Assembly: GCA_036703985.1 (NCBI GenBank) | Contig: DATNQN010000056.1 | Span: 1 to 64,000 of the forward strand | Direction: 5' to 3' | Source: Leptolyngbyaceae cyanobacterium | Lineage (GTDB): Bacteria > Cyanobacteriota > Cyanobacteriia > Cyanobacteriales > Aerosakkonemataceae | DNA length: 64,000 bases | In this document: one piece after another, positions 33,754 to 40,867 of the stretch | Layout: every line of letters starts with the position of its first letter | Numbering within the stretch: the stretch's first letter is position 1 | The notes under the pieces: model-generated | What the model was told of the DNA's origin: nothing | Database searches by the model: none | Seen by the model: only the letters and a program-made list of their open reading frames with translations | Made by a program: the position numbers and the translations under genes

Positions 33754-33975
33754 ATAATTTTAGTCGGGTAAAACGTTCCCAAAAGAGTAAACTTGCCCTT
33801 GCTCCAGGCTAGCAATTACTTTTTCTTTTTCCGCTTGCAAAAATTAAGGTATTGGTCAGGAATTTTTTAGTATTTATTGCAAGGTGCGCTCAAATACCAA
33901 GGCCATAATAAAGGCTGATGAGTTGGTTGATAGCAGTAATCCCAATCTACAAGCGCTGATTTTTTGCATTATTTC
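33754..33975. other. Spacer, nothing recognised
   Basis: About 220 bases between the YaaW-like gene and the zinc-finger gene. It is AT-rich, without a clear gene, palindrome or promoter. Its size argues that the YaaW-like gene may have its own promoter. Confidence 0.4.
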
Positions 33976-34239
33976 TTAACGGGATTGGCATCTTGCACAA
34001 ATCTTTTTGCTTCTGTCTCCAGCGCAATGTCTATGGGTACGATGACCGCAAGCAATACAGTAAAATCTTTTACTAAGGCCAAATTCAGCACCTCCTTTAA
34101 TTCGTTCTCCACATACGCCACAATGTTTTTTGACTTCAGATGGGTCTTGAAGCATTTTCTCAACTGCCCCAGTTCCATATTTCATAAGATACTTAGCGGC
34201 TTGAAGGCTAAAAGCAGTAGCAATTTGGGTTGGTAACAT
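33976..34239 (-). CDS. Small zinc-finger protein
   Basis: 87 residues. After a short helical N-terminus (LPTQIATAFSLQAAKYLMKY) there is a cross-brace-like set of metal ligands: CGVCGERI (about 40-47), FYCIACGHRTHRHCAG (about 59-74) and CARC at the end (about 81-84). The pattern C-x2-C ... C-x2-C-x-H-x2-H-x-C ... C-x2-C would bind two zinc ions, as in RING or similar treble-clef fingers. No enzymatic domain. It sits between the YaaW-like and Gly/Ala-rich genes on the same strand. ATG at 34239. Family not known to me. Confidence 0.7.
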   Translation of the reverse strand: MLPTQIATAFSLQAAKYLMKYGTGAVEKMLQDPSEVKKHCGVCGERIKGGAEFGLSKRFYCIACGHRTHRHCAGDRSKKICARCQSR

Positions 34240-34295
34240 AATAAATCTCGTGATTGAATTGTCAACGCTCTGTTAATTTGAGTAATTATCTATTT

Positions 34296-34330
34296 TTAAG
34301 GTTGGGTTGAATGACGAAACCCAACCTTAA
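34296..34330. repeat. Stem-loop repeat TTAAGGTTGGGTT/AACCCAACCTTAA
   Basis: A perfect 13-bp stem (34296-34308 with 34318-34330) around a 9-base loop. It lies between the Gly/Ala-rich gene and the zinc-finger gene. Related GTTGG/CCAAC hairpins are at about 23809-23840 and 37691-37720. It could attenuate transcription inside the trio. Confidence 0.65.
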
Positions 34331-34384
34331 AGATCAGCAATTGTACTTCTACACTTTGTTATGTTTTGCAAAGCTAGAAATGAG

Positions 34385-34954
34385 CTAACGATCTTTCCGT
34401 TTGCCTCCAAAAAGTTTATATACTCCGTATCCAATAGCAGCGGCAGCAGCAACAGGTGCAGCAGCAACTACGACAGTGCCAGCAATTGCACCTCCCCCGA
34501 CAACGCCACCAATACCAGCAAGGGTTCCCATAATTGCAGCGCCAGAAGCACCACCAGCTACCGTTGCAGCACCAGCACCAGCCACACCCAAAGCAGCCCC
34601 AACTTTTGTAGCTGTTCTTGCAGCTGCACGAGCATCACGTTCTTCTTCAGGCAAGTCCGGTTGGTCTTTGAACAAAGTTTCATTCATTATTTTTGCCCCA
34701 GCATAAGCTGGGCCTGCCGCCAATACAGCAGGCCCAGCCGCCATGCCACCACCAACCACACTACCTGCCGCAGCTAGACCAGAAGTAATTCCTGCGCCTG
34801 AAGTTGCGGCAACAGATAACCCGGTAGCAGCAGAGACAGCCGCACCTACCGCAGCACCACTCTCTGCAACCTTTTTGACTGTATTCACATCAATACCTGT
34901 AGTTTTTTCGACACCTTTTTCAACGGCTTGACGGGCAATATCTTCAAAACTCAT
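34385..34954 (-). CDS. Gly/Ala-rich hydrophobic protein with glycine-zipper character
   Basis: 189 residues. After a short amphipathic start (SFEDIARQAVEKGVEKTTGI) come long runs of Gly, Ala, Val and Ser: AAVGAAVSAATGLSVAATSG, ITSGLAAAGSVVGGGMAAGP, a charged break (KDQPDLPEEERDARAAARTA), then VGAALGVAGAGAATVAGGAS, IGGVVGGGAIAGTVVVAAAP and a basic tail FGGKRKDR. These look like glycine-zipper membrane helices, as in pore-forming peptides and some colicin- or bacteriocin-like proteins. The codon pattern also leaves the complementary strand open, an artefact of GCA/GCT repeats. Function unknown. Confidence 0.7.
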   Translation of the reverse strand: MSFEDIARQAVEKGVEKTTGIDVNTVKKVAESGAAVGAAVSAATGLSVAATSGAGITSGLAAAGSVVGGGMAAGPAVLAAGPAYAGAKIMNETLFKDQPDLPEEERDARAAARTATKVGAALGVAGAGAATVAGGASGAAIMGTLAGIGGVVGGGAIAGTVVVAAAPVAAAAAIGYGVYKLFGGKRKDR

Positions 34955-35246
34955 AATTTATCTTTTCCTTGATTACTCTTTGCAAGCTAACCTTTAATTA
35001 GAGCCAATAGCTGGCTAATGGGGCGCTTCAGGGTCTAAAAAAAAGTTTTTAAGACCTAATTTAAAGCTTTAATACTTTTTTATTATTTATTAAGTTTTGA
35101 GGTTTTGTCTAGATAAAAAATGTTCGATTTTGCCGCAAATTTAGACTGGTATTTCAGTCTTTTTAATCTAGTTTTGTACGAAAATGTACGAGAATGTTGG
35201 CAGATGTGCAGTATAATACCGAAAATACTCCCATCTACCTAACCAG
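34955..35246 (+). promoter_or_regulatory. Divergent intergenic region with 10-bp direct repeat and TATAAT
   Basis: Just before the STAND ATPase gene, TGTACGAAAA and TGTACGAGAA (35175-35194) stand in tandem, and TATAAT is at 35212-35217, 30 bases before the ATG. No convincing -35 box is spaced 17 bases upstream, so the repeats may be an activator or repressor site. The rest is AT-rich without genes and must also hold the promoter of the minus-strand trio. Confidence 0.4.
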
Positions 35247-36626
35247 ATGAATCTTAAAGAAATGTTAAAATTCGCTGATGAGATAGTATTCGCCAAAACG
35301 GGTCAGCACCTTGATGATTTGCAAGAAGCGATATTGCGGGGTACTCTACAACATGAGACATATAAGGAAATAGCAAAAGATTTTGATTGTTCTGAAAGTC
35401 GTGTTAGAGAAGTGGGAGCGGAATTATGGCAGATACTTTCAGAACAGTTAGGGGAAGAAGTTAATAAATCGAATTTTCGCTCAACAATGGAGAGATTGCA
35501 AGTCTCCATATTTTCATATTTTGCACCACAACAAGACTGTGTACAAATAAGTTGCGTTAATTATTGTGCAGAAGCTAGACACCCGCCAGATATACCAAAC
35601 GCACGCGCACATAATGAGGGAACAGCTAACTCGAAACAAACTAACGCATCACATCACGATTTAAGCGAAATGCCAGAGTTGGGTGATTTTTATAATCGCA
35701 CTTCCGAACTCGACACCCTTAAAACGTGGATTTTGCAACAACGCTGTCGCTTAATCGCACTTACGGGTATCAGTGGTATTGGCAAAACTGCACTAACTGT
35801 GCAACTCGTACAACAAATTAAAGATGAATTTGAATATGTAATTTGGTGCAACCTAGACGAATCTTACACTCTAGACGAATTGCAACATAAACTAATCCAG
35901 TTTTTCTTACAGTCAGAAAATCTAAATAACCCTGCAACTAACCCAAAACTTTTACCGCTAATTAAGTATTTACAAAAATATCGCTGTTTAGTAATTTTAG
36001 ATGATATTCACCACCTTTTCAGTAGCGGCGAATTGGCAGGAAAATATAAACCTGGATACGAAGAATATCGCACTCTATTTAAACAGATAGAAACATTATC
36101 CCATCAAAGTTGTTTTTTGTTAATCGGTTGGGAACAGCCTAGAGAAATACCGCAAGTGAAAAAGCAAAATACTCCCATTCGTACCTTACAACTAACTGGT
36201 TTAGATCTAGCAGCCGCACGGGAAATACTGAAGGATTACGGTTTAGCAGAAAGCGACAATTACTCAGCGCTGATTCACTGCTACCAAGGCAACCCTTTAT
36301 GGATAAAAAGCGTAAGTAATTTTATTCAAGAATTGGAAATAAGTCTGAATCAATTATCAGATGACACCATATTATTACCTGAAGATTTGAAAGATATTTT
36401 ACAGCAGCAGTTTAGCCGTTTATCAGAAATTGAGAAACAAGCTATTTCTTTGTTGGCTGAAGAAAACGAACCAATCACCTTAGCTAAATTGCTAGAAAAG
36501 GGCAGAATTTCATCGTCAGATTTATTAAATGCGCTGCAATCTTTATCAAGACGCTGTTTGATAGAACAACAGGGAAGTTTTTACATTTTACCACCTGTAT
36601 TAAGGCAATATATTAAAGGGGTATAA
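35247..36626 (+). CDS. vMAP-type HTH / NB-ARC STAND ATPase
   Basis: 459 residues. Residues 1-85 (FADEIVFAKTGQHLDDLQEA, ILRGTLQHETYKEIAKDFDC, SESRVREVGAELWQ) form the helix-turn-helix N-terminal domain seen before many cyanobacterial signalling ATPases (vMAP). From about 140 it is an NB-ARC STAND NTPase: FYNRTSELDTLKTWI, Walker A GISGIGKT (174-181), Walker B RCLVILDDIHHLF (about 247-259), GLDLAAAREILKDYGL and GNPLWIKSV. A short winged-helix part ends it (SEIEKQAISLLAEENEPITL). No WD40, TPR or effector domain follows, so it is compact. STAND proteins often act in defence or programmed death; here that is inference. ATG 35247. Confidence 0.85.
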   Translation: MNLKEMLKFADEIVFAKTGQHLDDLQEAILRGTLQHETYKEIAKDFDCSESRVREVGAELWQILSEQLGEEVNKSNFRSTMERLQVSIFSYFAPQQDCVQISCVNYCAEARHPPDIPNARAHNEGTANSKQTNASHHDLSEMPELGDFYNRTSELDTLKTWILQQRCRLIALTGISGIGKTALTVQLVQQIKDEFEYVIWCNLDESYTLDELQHKLIQFFLQSENLNNPATNPKLLPLIKYLQKYRCLVILDDIHHLFSSGELAGKYKPGYEEYRTLFKQIETLSHQSCFLLIGWEQPREIPQVKKQNTPIRTLQLTGLDLAAAREILKDYGLAESDNYSALIHCYQGNPLWIKSVSNFIQELEISLNQLSDDTILLPEDLKDILQQQFSRLSEIEKQAISLLAEENEPITLAKLLEKGRISSSDLLNALQSLSRRCLIEQQGSFYILPPVLRQYIKGV

Positions 36627-36707
36627 TTGAGCTATTGTACCATGTTTAATTAGAGCGATCGCGCTATGTTATCATAAAATTTATCAACTTTATTTAGCCT
36701 AAACTAT

Positions 36708-37184
36708 ATGACAACAATCGCTTCAGCAACCACACTTTCTAAACTCGTTGATTACTTCATTTGGTTTGCTAATGATGTAGGTTCCTACCTCAGCAATCAA
36801 AAGCTACAAAAACTCCTGTATTACGCTCAAGCATGGTATCTAGCATTTGAAGATAAACCCCTGTTTGATGAAGATTTTGAAGCTTGGGTTCATGGCCCAA
36901 CTATCCCGGCTTTATTTTACGAATACAAAGAGCAATTTGGGTTTAAACCAATACTAAAAGAAGTGGAAAAACCAGAGTTTACAGAGGAAGTACAAAAGTT
37001 TTTAGACGAGTTGTTTGAGGAGTATTTCTTTTGCGATGCTTATGAACTAGAATTGATGGTACGTCGCGAAGATCCTTGGATTAAAGCTAGAGGTGACTTA
37101 CCAAAAGATGAGCCTTGTAATGCTATTATTTCTAAGGAATTAATGAGAGAGTTTTACAAAACCCGTGTCATCGAAGAAACCTAA
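36708..37184 (+). CDS. Panacea-domain antitoxin (SocA/DUF4065-like)
   Basis: 158 residues with the Panacea (DUF4065) signature: LVDYFIWFANDVGSYLSNQK, LQKLLYYAQAWYLAFEDKPL, FEAWVHGPTIPALFYEYKEQ (about 60-79). Panacea proteins are antitoxins that neutralise many unrelated toxins; SocA is an example. C-terminal half: FLDELFEEYFFCDAYELELM and REDPWIKARGDLPKDEPCNA. The last 20 bases overlap the next gene in a different frame, which is typical of toxin-antitoxin pairs and supports the assignment. ATG at 36708. Confidence 0.85.
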   Translation: MTTIASATTLSKLVDYFIWFANDVGSYLSNQKLQKLLYYAQAWYLAFEDKPLFDEDFEAWVHGPTIPALFYEYKEQFGFKPILKEVEKPEFTEEVQKFLDELFEEYFFCDAYELELMVRREDPWIKARGDLPKDEPCNAIISKELMREFYKTRVIEET

Positions 37185-37599
37185 AAAAGCTGACTTACGT
37201 CGTCAGCCATCCTCATCAAATATCAAGCGCCAAGATGTAAAAATACCGGAAGGAGTTAGTTTTTCTTTCAGATATTATCAGGATGATAAAGATAAGTTTT
37301 CCATCGGCAAAAGAGATGCTAAATATCTAGCATCTCTTTTGCGAAGACTGCGGGATTTATCGCAATTGAAATCTCAGGAAATTATCAATAATCAGAGTCA
37401 AAGTCTACGCTGTCATGGAATAGACTGGAAAGATACAACTGAGCCTAACGGTTTCGGTATCCCTAATGAAGATCAGCTAGTAAATACACCGTACCAGTTT
37501 CAAATATCTGCTAATGAATATGGTAGGGTGCATGGATTTTTTAGTGAAAATGTTTTTTATATTGTTTGGTTAGATCCAGAACATAATCTATATAGTTAA
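37165..37599 (+). CDS. Unrecognised partner of the Panacea antitoxin, candidate toxin
   Basis: 144 residues from GTG 37165, inside the end of the Panacea gene. A basic, disordered N-terminus (KKPKKADLRRQPSSSNIKRQ) is followed by VKIPEGVSFSFRYYQDDKDK, DAKYLASLLRRLRDLSQLKS, the block GIDWKDTTEPNGFGIPNEDQ and a beta-rich end QFQISANEYGRVHGFFSENV with FYIVWLDPEHNLY. The C-terminal block (RVHGFxxxNxFYIVWLDPxHxLY) looks like a compact enzyme or RNA-binding core, but I cannot assign a toxin family. Position and overlap make a toxin role likely by inference. Confidence 0.7.
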   Translation: MSSKKPKKADLRRQPSSSNIKRQDVKIPEGVSFSFRYYQDDKDKFSIGKRDAKYLASLLRRLRDLSQLKSQEIINNQSQSLRCHGIDWKDTTEPNGFGIPNEDQLVNTPYQFQISANEYGRVHGFFSENVFYIVWLDPEHNLYS

Positions 37600-38070
37600 A
37601 ATTATTAAAATCTACTTATGGATTGGCGATACTTTGACCCAAATGTTTGAGAATTTGAAATGCCGATCGCAATTTGAAAAAAGATGTTGGTTGACGCGAG
37701 GAAACGCAACCTACCAAAACTTATTCTTTGATGCAGTGAAGGATTATAGGAGGTCTAGTCCATCTTTTATTTTGTTTTGGGTAAAAAATTAAAAATATTT
37801 TACAGCCGCAGTGCGATCGCCTATCCGAAATCGAAAAACAACTACGCCTAAAGATAGATCTTCGGAATCATCACTTATACCGACTGGTTGCTTGGAAATG
37901 ATGCCAGTCCTCTAAATAAGTGGGAAAGCTAACGTAAAACTGCTGGTTTGGAGTTACAAAAATTAATGCAAAGCATTAGAGATCGATATTTGGCAAATTA
38001 GACTTTATGGTTAAATAATAAATAATTTTTTTAAAACACTGAAAAATCTCATAATTTAGGAAGAATAATA
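37600..38070. other. Intergenic region with a GTTGG-type repeat and gene relics
   Basis: About 470 bases. It contains a degenerate GTTGGTTGACGC/GCAACC repeat near 37691-37720 and the STAND-gene relics listed separately (37797-37999). The last 70 bases before aqpZ are AT-rich, with TTTAGGAAGAA acting as a possible ribosome-binding site. Confidence 0.45.
37797..37999 (+). pseudogene. Relic of a second NB-ARC-type gene
   Basis: From 37797 one frame reads ILQPQCDRLSEIEKQLRLK before stopping at 37899. This matches ILQQQFSRLSEIEKQAIS of the intact STAND ATPase 1.4 kb upstream, both in protein and partly in DNA. A further piece, PLNKWES followed by a stop and RKTAGLELQKLMQSIRDRYL, follows to 37999 and looks like another decayed fragment. 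It suggests a second STAND gene was once here. Confidence 0.55.
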
Positions 38071-38829
38071 ATGCCAATTATAAAGCGCTGTTTGGCGGAG
38101 TTCATAGGCACGTTCTGGCTGGTTTTTGGTGGTTGCGGTAGTGCAGTGCTAGCAGCAACCTTTGTCGCTGATGCGGCAAAAATCAGCCCGGAAATTTCTT
38201 TTCCGTTGGGTATTGGGTTGGTTGGTGTTTCTCTTGCATTCGGTTTGACGGTGTTGACGATGGCTTGTGCGATCGGTCATATTTCTGGTTGCCACCTAAA
38301 CCCGGCTGTTTCGATAGGATTATGGGCAGGTAAACGTTTTCCAGCTAACGATTTGTTCCCCTACATCGGATCGCAAGTATTTGGAGCGATTCTGGGTGCG
38401 GGAATTCTCTACTTAATTGCTACTGGTAAGCCAGGATTTGATATGGGTGGATTTGCATCGAATGGCTATGGAGAACACTCTCCTGGTAAATATTCGCTAC
38501 TTGCTTGCTTTCTGGCAGAGTTTGTCCTGACGTTTATATTTTTGATGGTAATCTTGGGTTCTACCGATCGCCGTGCACCTCAAGGTGTGGCTCCGATCGC
38601 GATCGGTTTAGCTCTCACCTTGATTCATTTAATTAGCATTCCGGTTACTAATACTTCAGTCAATCCGGCGCGTAGCACTGGGCCAGCACTTTTCGTCGGT
38701 GGGTGGGCGATCGCAGAACTCTGGCTGTTTTGGGTAGCACCGATCTTAGGAGGATTAGCAGCAGGATTTTTATACTCAAAAGTCTTCAGTGAGCCATTAC
38801 TAGAGCGATCGTCCTTAGGCAAAGAGTAA
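38071..38829 (+). CDS. aqpZ: Aquaporin Z
   Basis: A 252-residue six-helix water channel of the MIP family, plasma membrane. Both NPA motifs are present: [19 protein letters not shown] (about 71-89) and [19 protein letters not shown] (about 191-209). The N-terminus [20 protein letters not shown] and selectivity residues (F near TFWLVF, H in IGHISGCH, R after NPA) are typical of AqpZ rather than glycerol facilitators. In Synechocystis AqpZ acts in osmotic volume change. ATG at 38071. First housekeeping-type gene after the accessory island. Confidence 0.93.
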   Translation: MPIIKRCLAEFIGTFWLVFGGCGSAVLAATFVADAAKISPEISFPLGIGLVGVSLAFGLTVLTMACAIGHISGCHLNPAVSIGLWAGKRFPANDLFPYIGSQVFGAILGAGILYLIATGKPGFDMGGFASNGYGEHSPGKYSLLACFLAEFVLTFIFLMVILGSTDRRAPQGVAPIAIGLALTLIHLISIPVTNTSVNPARSTGPALFVGGWAIAELWLFWVAPILGGLAAGFLYSKVFSEPLLERSSLGKE

Positions 38830-38847
38830 AATTTTTAATTAAATCGG

Positions 38848-38865
38848 GAGTGGCGATCGCCACTC
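38848..38865. terminator. 18-bp perfect palindrome centred on HIP1, after aqpZ
   Basis: GAGTGGCGATCGCCACTC is a perfect palindrome 18 bases after the aqpZ stop. It contains GGCGATCGCC at its centre. With no loop, it would form a hairpin with a short unpaired tip. It may terminate transcription. Confidence 0.5.
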
Positions 38866-38970
38866 TCGGTCAAACGAAATAAAAAGTATTTACAACTCAC
38901 GAAGGAGTATCAACGGCTAGATCGTTAATTTCCACGGTATCTTAGTTTCTAGAGCCTAAAGCACTAGCCT

Positions 38971-40854
38971 ATGTCAGACACTACATCCTTGCGCGATCGC
39001 TACTTCTCCCTCATCGATGAAATTGTGCAAATGACCCTTAAGGGCAAAATTCGATCGAAACAGCAAGTGTATCAAATGCTGGTGCAAGGGGTTAGCAAGG
39101 GAACGGGGGAAATTTTTGAGCAGGCGTTGAGCGATCGCACTAGCGAATTTCAAGCTCAGAGTAAGAATGCGGTTGATGAACTCAAAAAAGCAAAAGCCGA
39201 TCGCAGTTTGAGAGCGATTCAAACGATTCAAGCGGAATGGGAACGATATCAGGCGGAGAATCGGGTATCGAATGCAATTACCAGCGCAACCGATTCTATT
39301 GTAAAAGCGGAATCCGACAACAGATTAAGCGCTTTATTGCTGGCGATCGATCCAAATCAAGCCCAACCATTAAATTTAGACCAAATTCAACAATTAGCAA
39401 AAGCGCTTCAGCAACAATCTCAAACAAATTCTCACCCTGAGAGTAGCCAAGAAATTTATCAACTAGCAGAAGGCTTAATTCAAGGTTTGCAATCTTGGCA
39501 AAAGTTGCAAGAATATCTAGTTAGTTGGATGTACGAACAAAGCCGAGGGACGCTAGGATTTGAAGGCGTGCCGGGACAAAAAGGCCCTTGGCCATTGTGG
39601 GCTTCAAAAGTAGATAGCAGATTTCCTAAAGGATTATTTCAAACATTAGCATTTAATCAACCAATTGATGAATTCACGGCCAAGCAAACTCCTGCTTTGC
39701 ATGAATGGGTTGAATTGGCAGTAATATTGCAGTGCTTGCAAAGAGGATTAGTAAATTGGTTTGATAAATTAGTTTATGATGCGAAAGTGGGAGCACAACT
39801 TTCCATTTCTACCTATCTTACTTTTGCTTTAATTTGGTCGCAATTAGCTAGTGGTTTTAATGCGGTTTCTCAGCGCTTAACTAACGGCTGTTTTCAAATT
39901 AACTTGCAAATTCTTCGCACATTAGCTCAACAGAAATATTTTCCCATGTATGGAGGTATATTTGCTTCCTTTAGCGGTGATTATCTCCGCTCTACTTTAG
40001 AGTATTTAGATGAACCGTTGCGCCGAGTTGAAGGTACGCAAGAAAAAGCACGGATTTTAACATTATTAGGCTATTCTATGGGAGCCGTCGGCCAATACGA
40101 TCGCGCTCATTCATTTCATCAACAAGCTCTAGAAATCGCTCGCAGTGCAAGTGATATTGTTTGTGAAATAGCCAACCTTAATCACATCAGCCGCATTTAC
40201 GTAGCTCAGAAAAATTATCAGGAAGCTATTAGTTACAGCCAACGAGCATTGATGTTAAGCAGGCAAAATGGAGAACGTTTAGGAGAAACAAACGCTCTGG
40301 CTAATTTAGGATATAGTGAAGTATTGCAAGCCCAACAATTAGAACAATTAGAACCAGAAGTTTACGAAACTGCGATCAATTATCTACAACAAGGATTGCA
40401 GTTATCAGAAAGATTAGGTGATGCTGCTTACGGTGCGGGATTTTCATTACAACAAAGCAAGTCACTTTGTTGCAGTAGTCTTGGTATTGCCTACATGATT
40501 TTATCTCAACCACAAACAGCTATTCCATATTTAGAATCGGGATGGCAAGCTGCCCAAATGTCGGGTGATTTGTATCTGCAAGGACTGAATTTAAGTTATT
40601 TGGCAGAAGCTAACTATAGTTTGCTGCAAATCGAAAAAGCAATCTATAGTGGTAGTTTGGGAATGTATCTTTTAGAGCAAATCGGTTCTCCTCAGTGGCG
40701 ACAAACCGCTGGATTGCTGACAATTTTACGAGGCCAAACGGGAGTAGAGAATTTTCAAGCTATTTTGCAGAAATATCGCGCTCAAATCATACCAGTTATT
40801 GGTGTAGATGGTTACGATCACATTCCGGAATTGCTCAAACAATATCAAGGTTAG
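38971..40854 (+). CDS. TPR-repeat protein with conserved N-terminal domain
   Basis: 627 residues, cytoplasmic. Residues 1-130 are helical and charged (RDRYFSLIDEIVQMTLKGKI, SKQQVYQMLVQGVSKGTGEI); about 160-330 hold a conserved globular part (GLQSWQKLQEYLVSWMYEQS, VPGQKGPWPLWASKVDSRFP). From about 350 to 590 there are TPR-like helices: RILTLLGYSMGAVGQYDRAH, NLNHISRIYVAQKNYQEAIS, NALANLGYSEVLQAQQLEQL, NLSYLAEANYSLLQIEKAIY. The architecture is familiar from cyanobacterial genomes but has no assigned function; a scaffolding role is likely. ATG at 38971; its stop is 13 bases from the end of the convergent antiporter gene. Confidence 0.8.
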   Translation: MSDTTSLRDRYFSLIDEIVQMTLKGKIRSKQQVYQMLVQGVSKGTGEIFEQALSDRTSEFQAQSKNAVDELKKAKADRSLRAIQTIQAEWERYQAENRVSNAITSATDSIVKAESDNRLSALLLAIDPNQAQPLNLDQIQQLAKALQQQSQTNSHPESSQEIYQLAEGLIQGLQSWQKLQEYLVSWMYEQSRGTLGFEGVPGQKGPWPLWASKVDSRFPKGLFQTLAFNQPIDEFTAKQTPALHEWVELAVILQCLQRGLVNWFDKLVYDAKVGAQLSISTYLTFALIWSQLASGFNAVSQRLTNGCFQINLQILRTLAQQKYFPMYGGIFASFSGDYLRSTLEYLDEPLRRVEGTQEKARILTLLGYSMGAVGQYDRAHSFHQQALEIARSASDIVCEIANLNHISRIYVAQKNYQEAISYSQRALMLSRQNGERLGETNALANLGYSEVLQAQQLEQLEPEVYETAINYLQQGLQLSERLGDAAYGAGFSLQQSKSLCCSSLGIAYMILSQPQTAIPYLESGWQAAQMSGDLYLQGLNLSYLAEANYSLLQIEKAIYSGSLGMYLLEQIGSPQWRQTAGLLTILRGQTGVENFQAILQKYRAQIIPVIGVDGYDHIPELLKQYQG

Positions 40855-40867
40855 TTGGGTATTCAAG

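Noticed and set aside
34401-34931. Plus-strand open frames of Pro/Ala/Thr repeats opposite the Gly/Ala-rich gene
   Set aside because: They mirror the GCA/GCT-rich minus-strand gene and have no start signals or family resemblance.
36708-37599. SocAB system
   Set aside because: The antitoxin is of the same domain family as SocA, but the partner does not resemble what I know of SocB.
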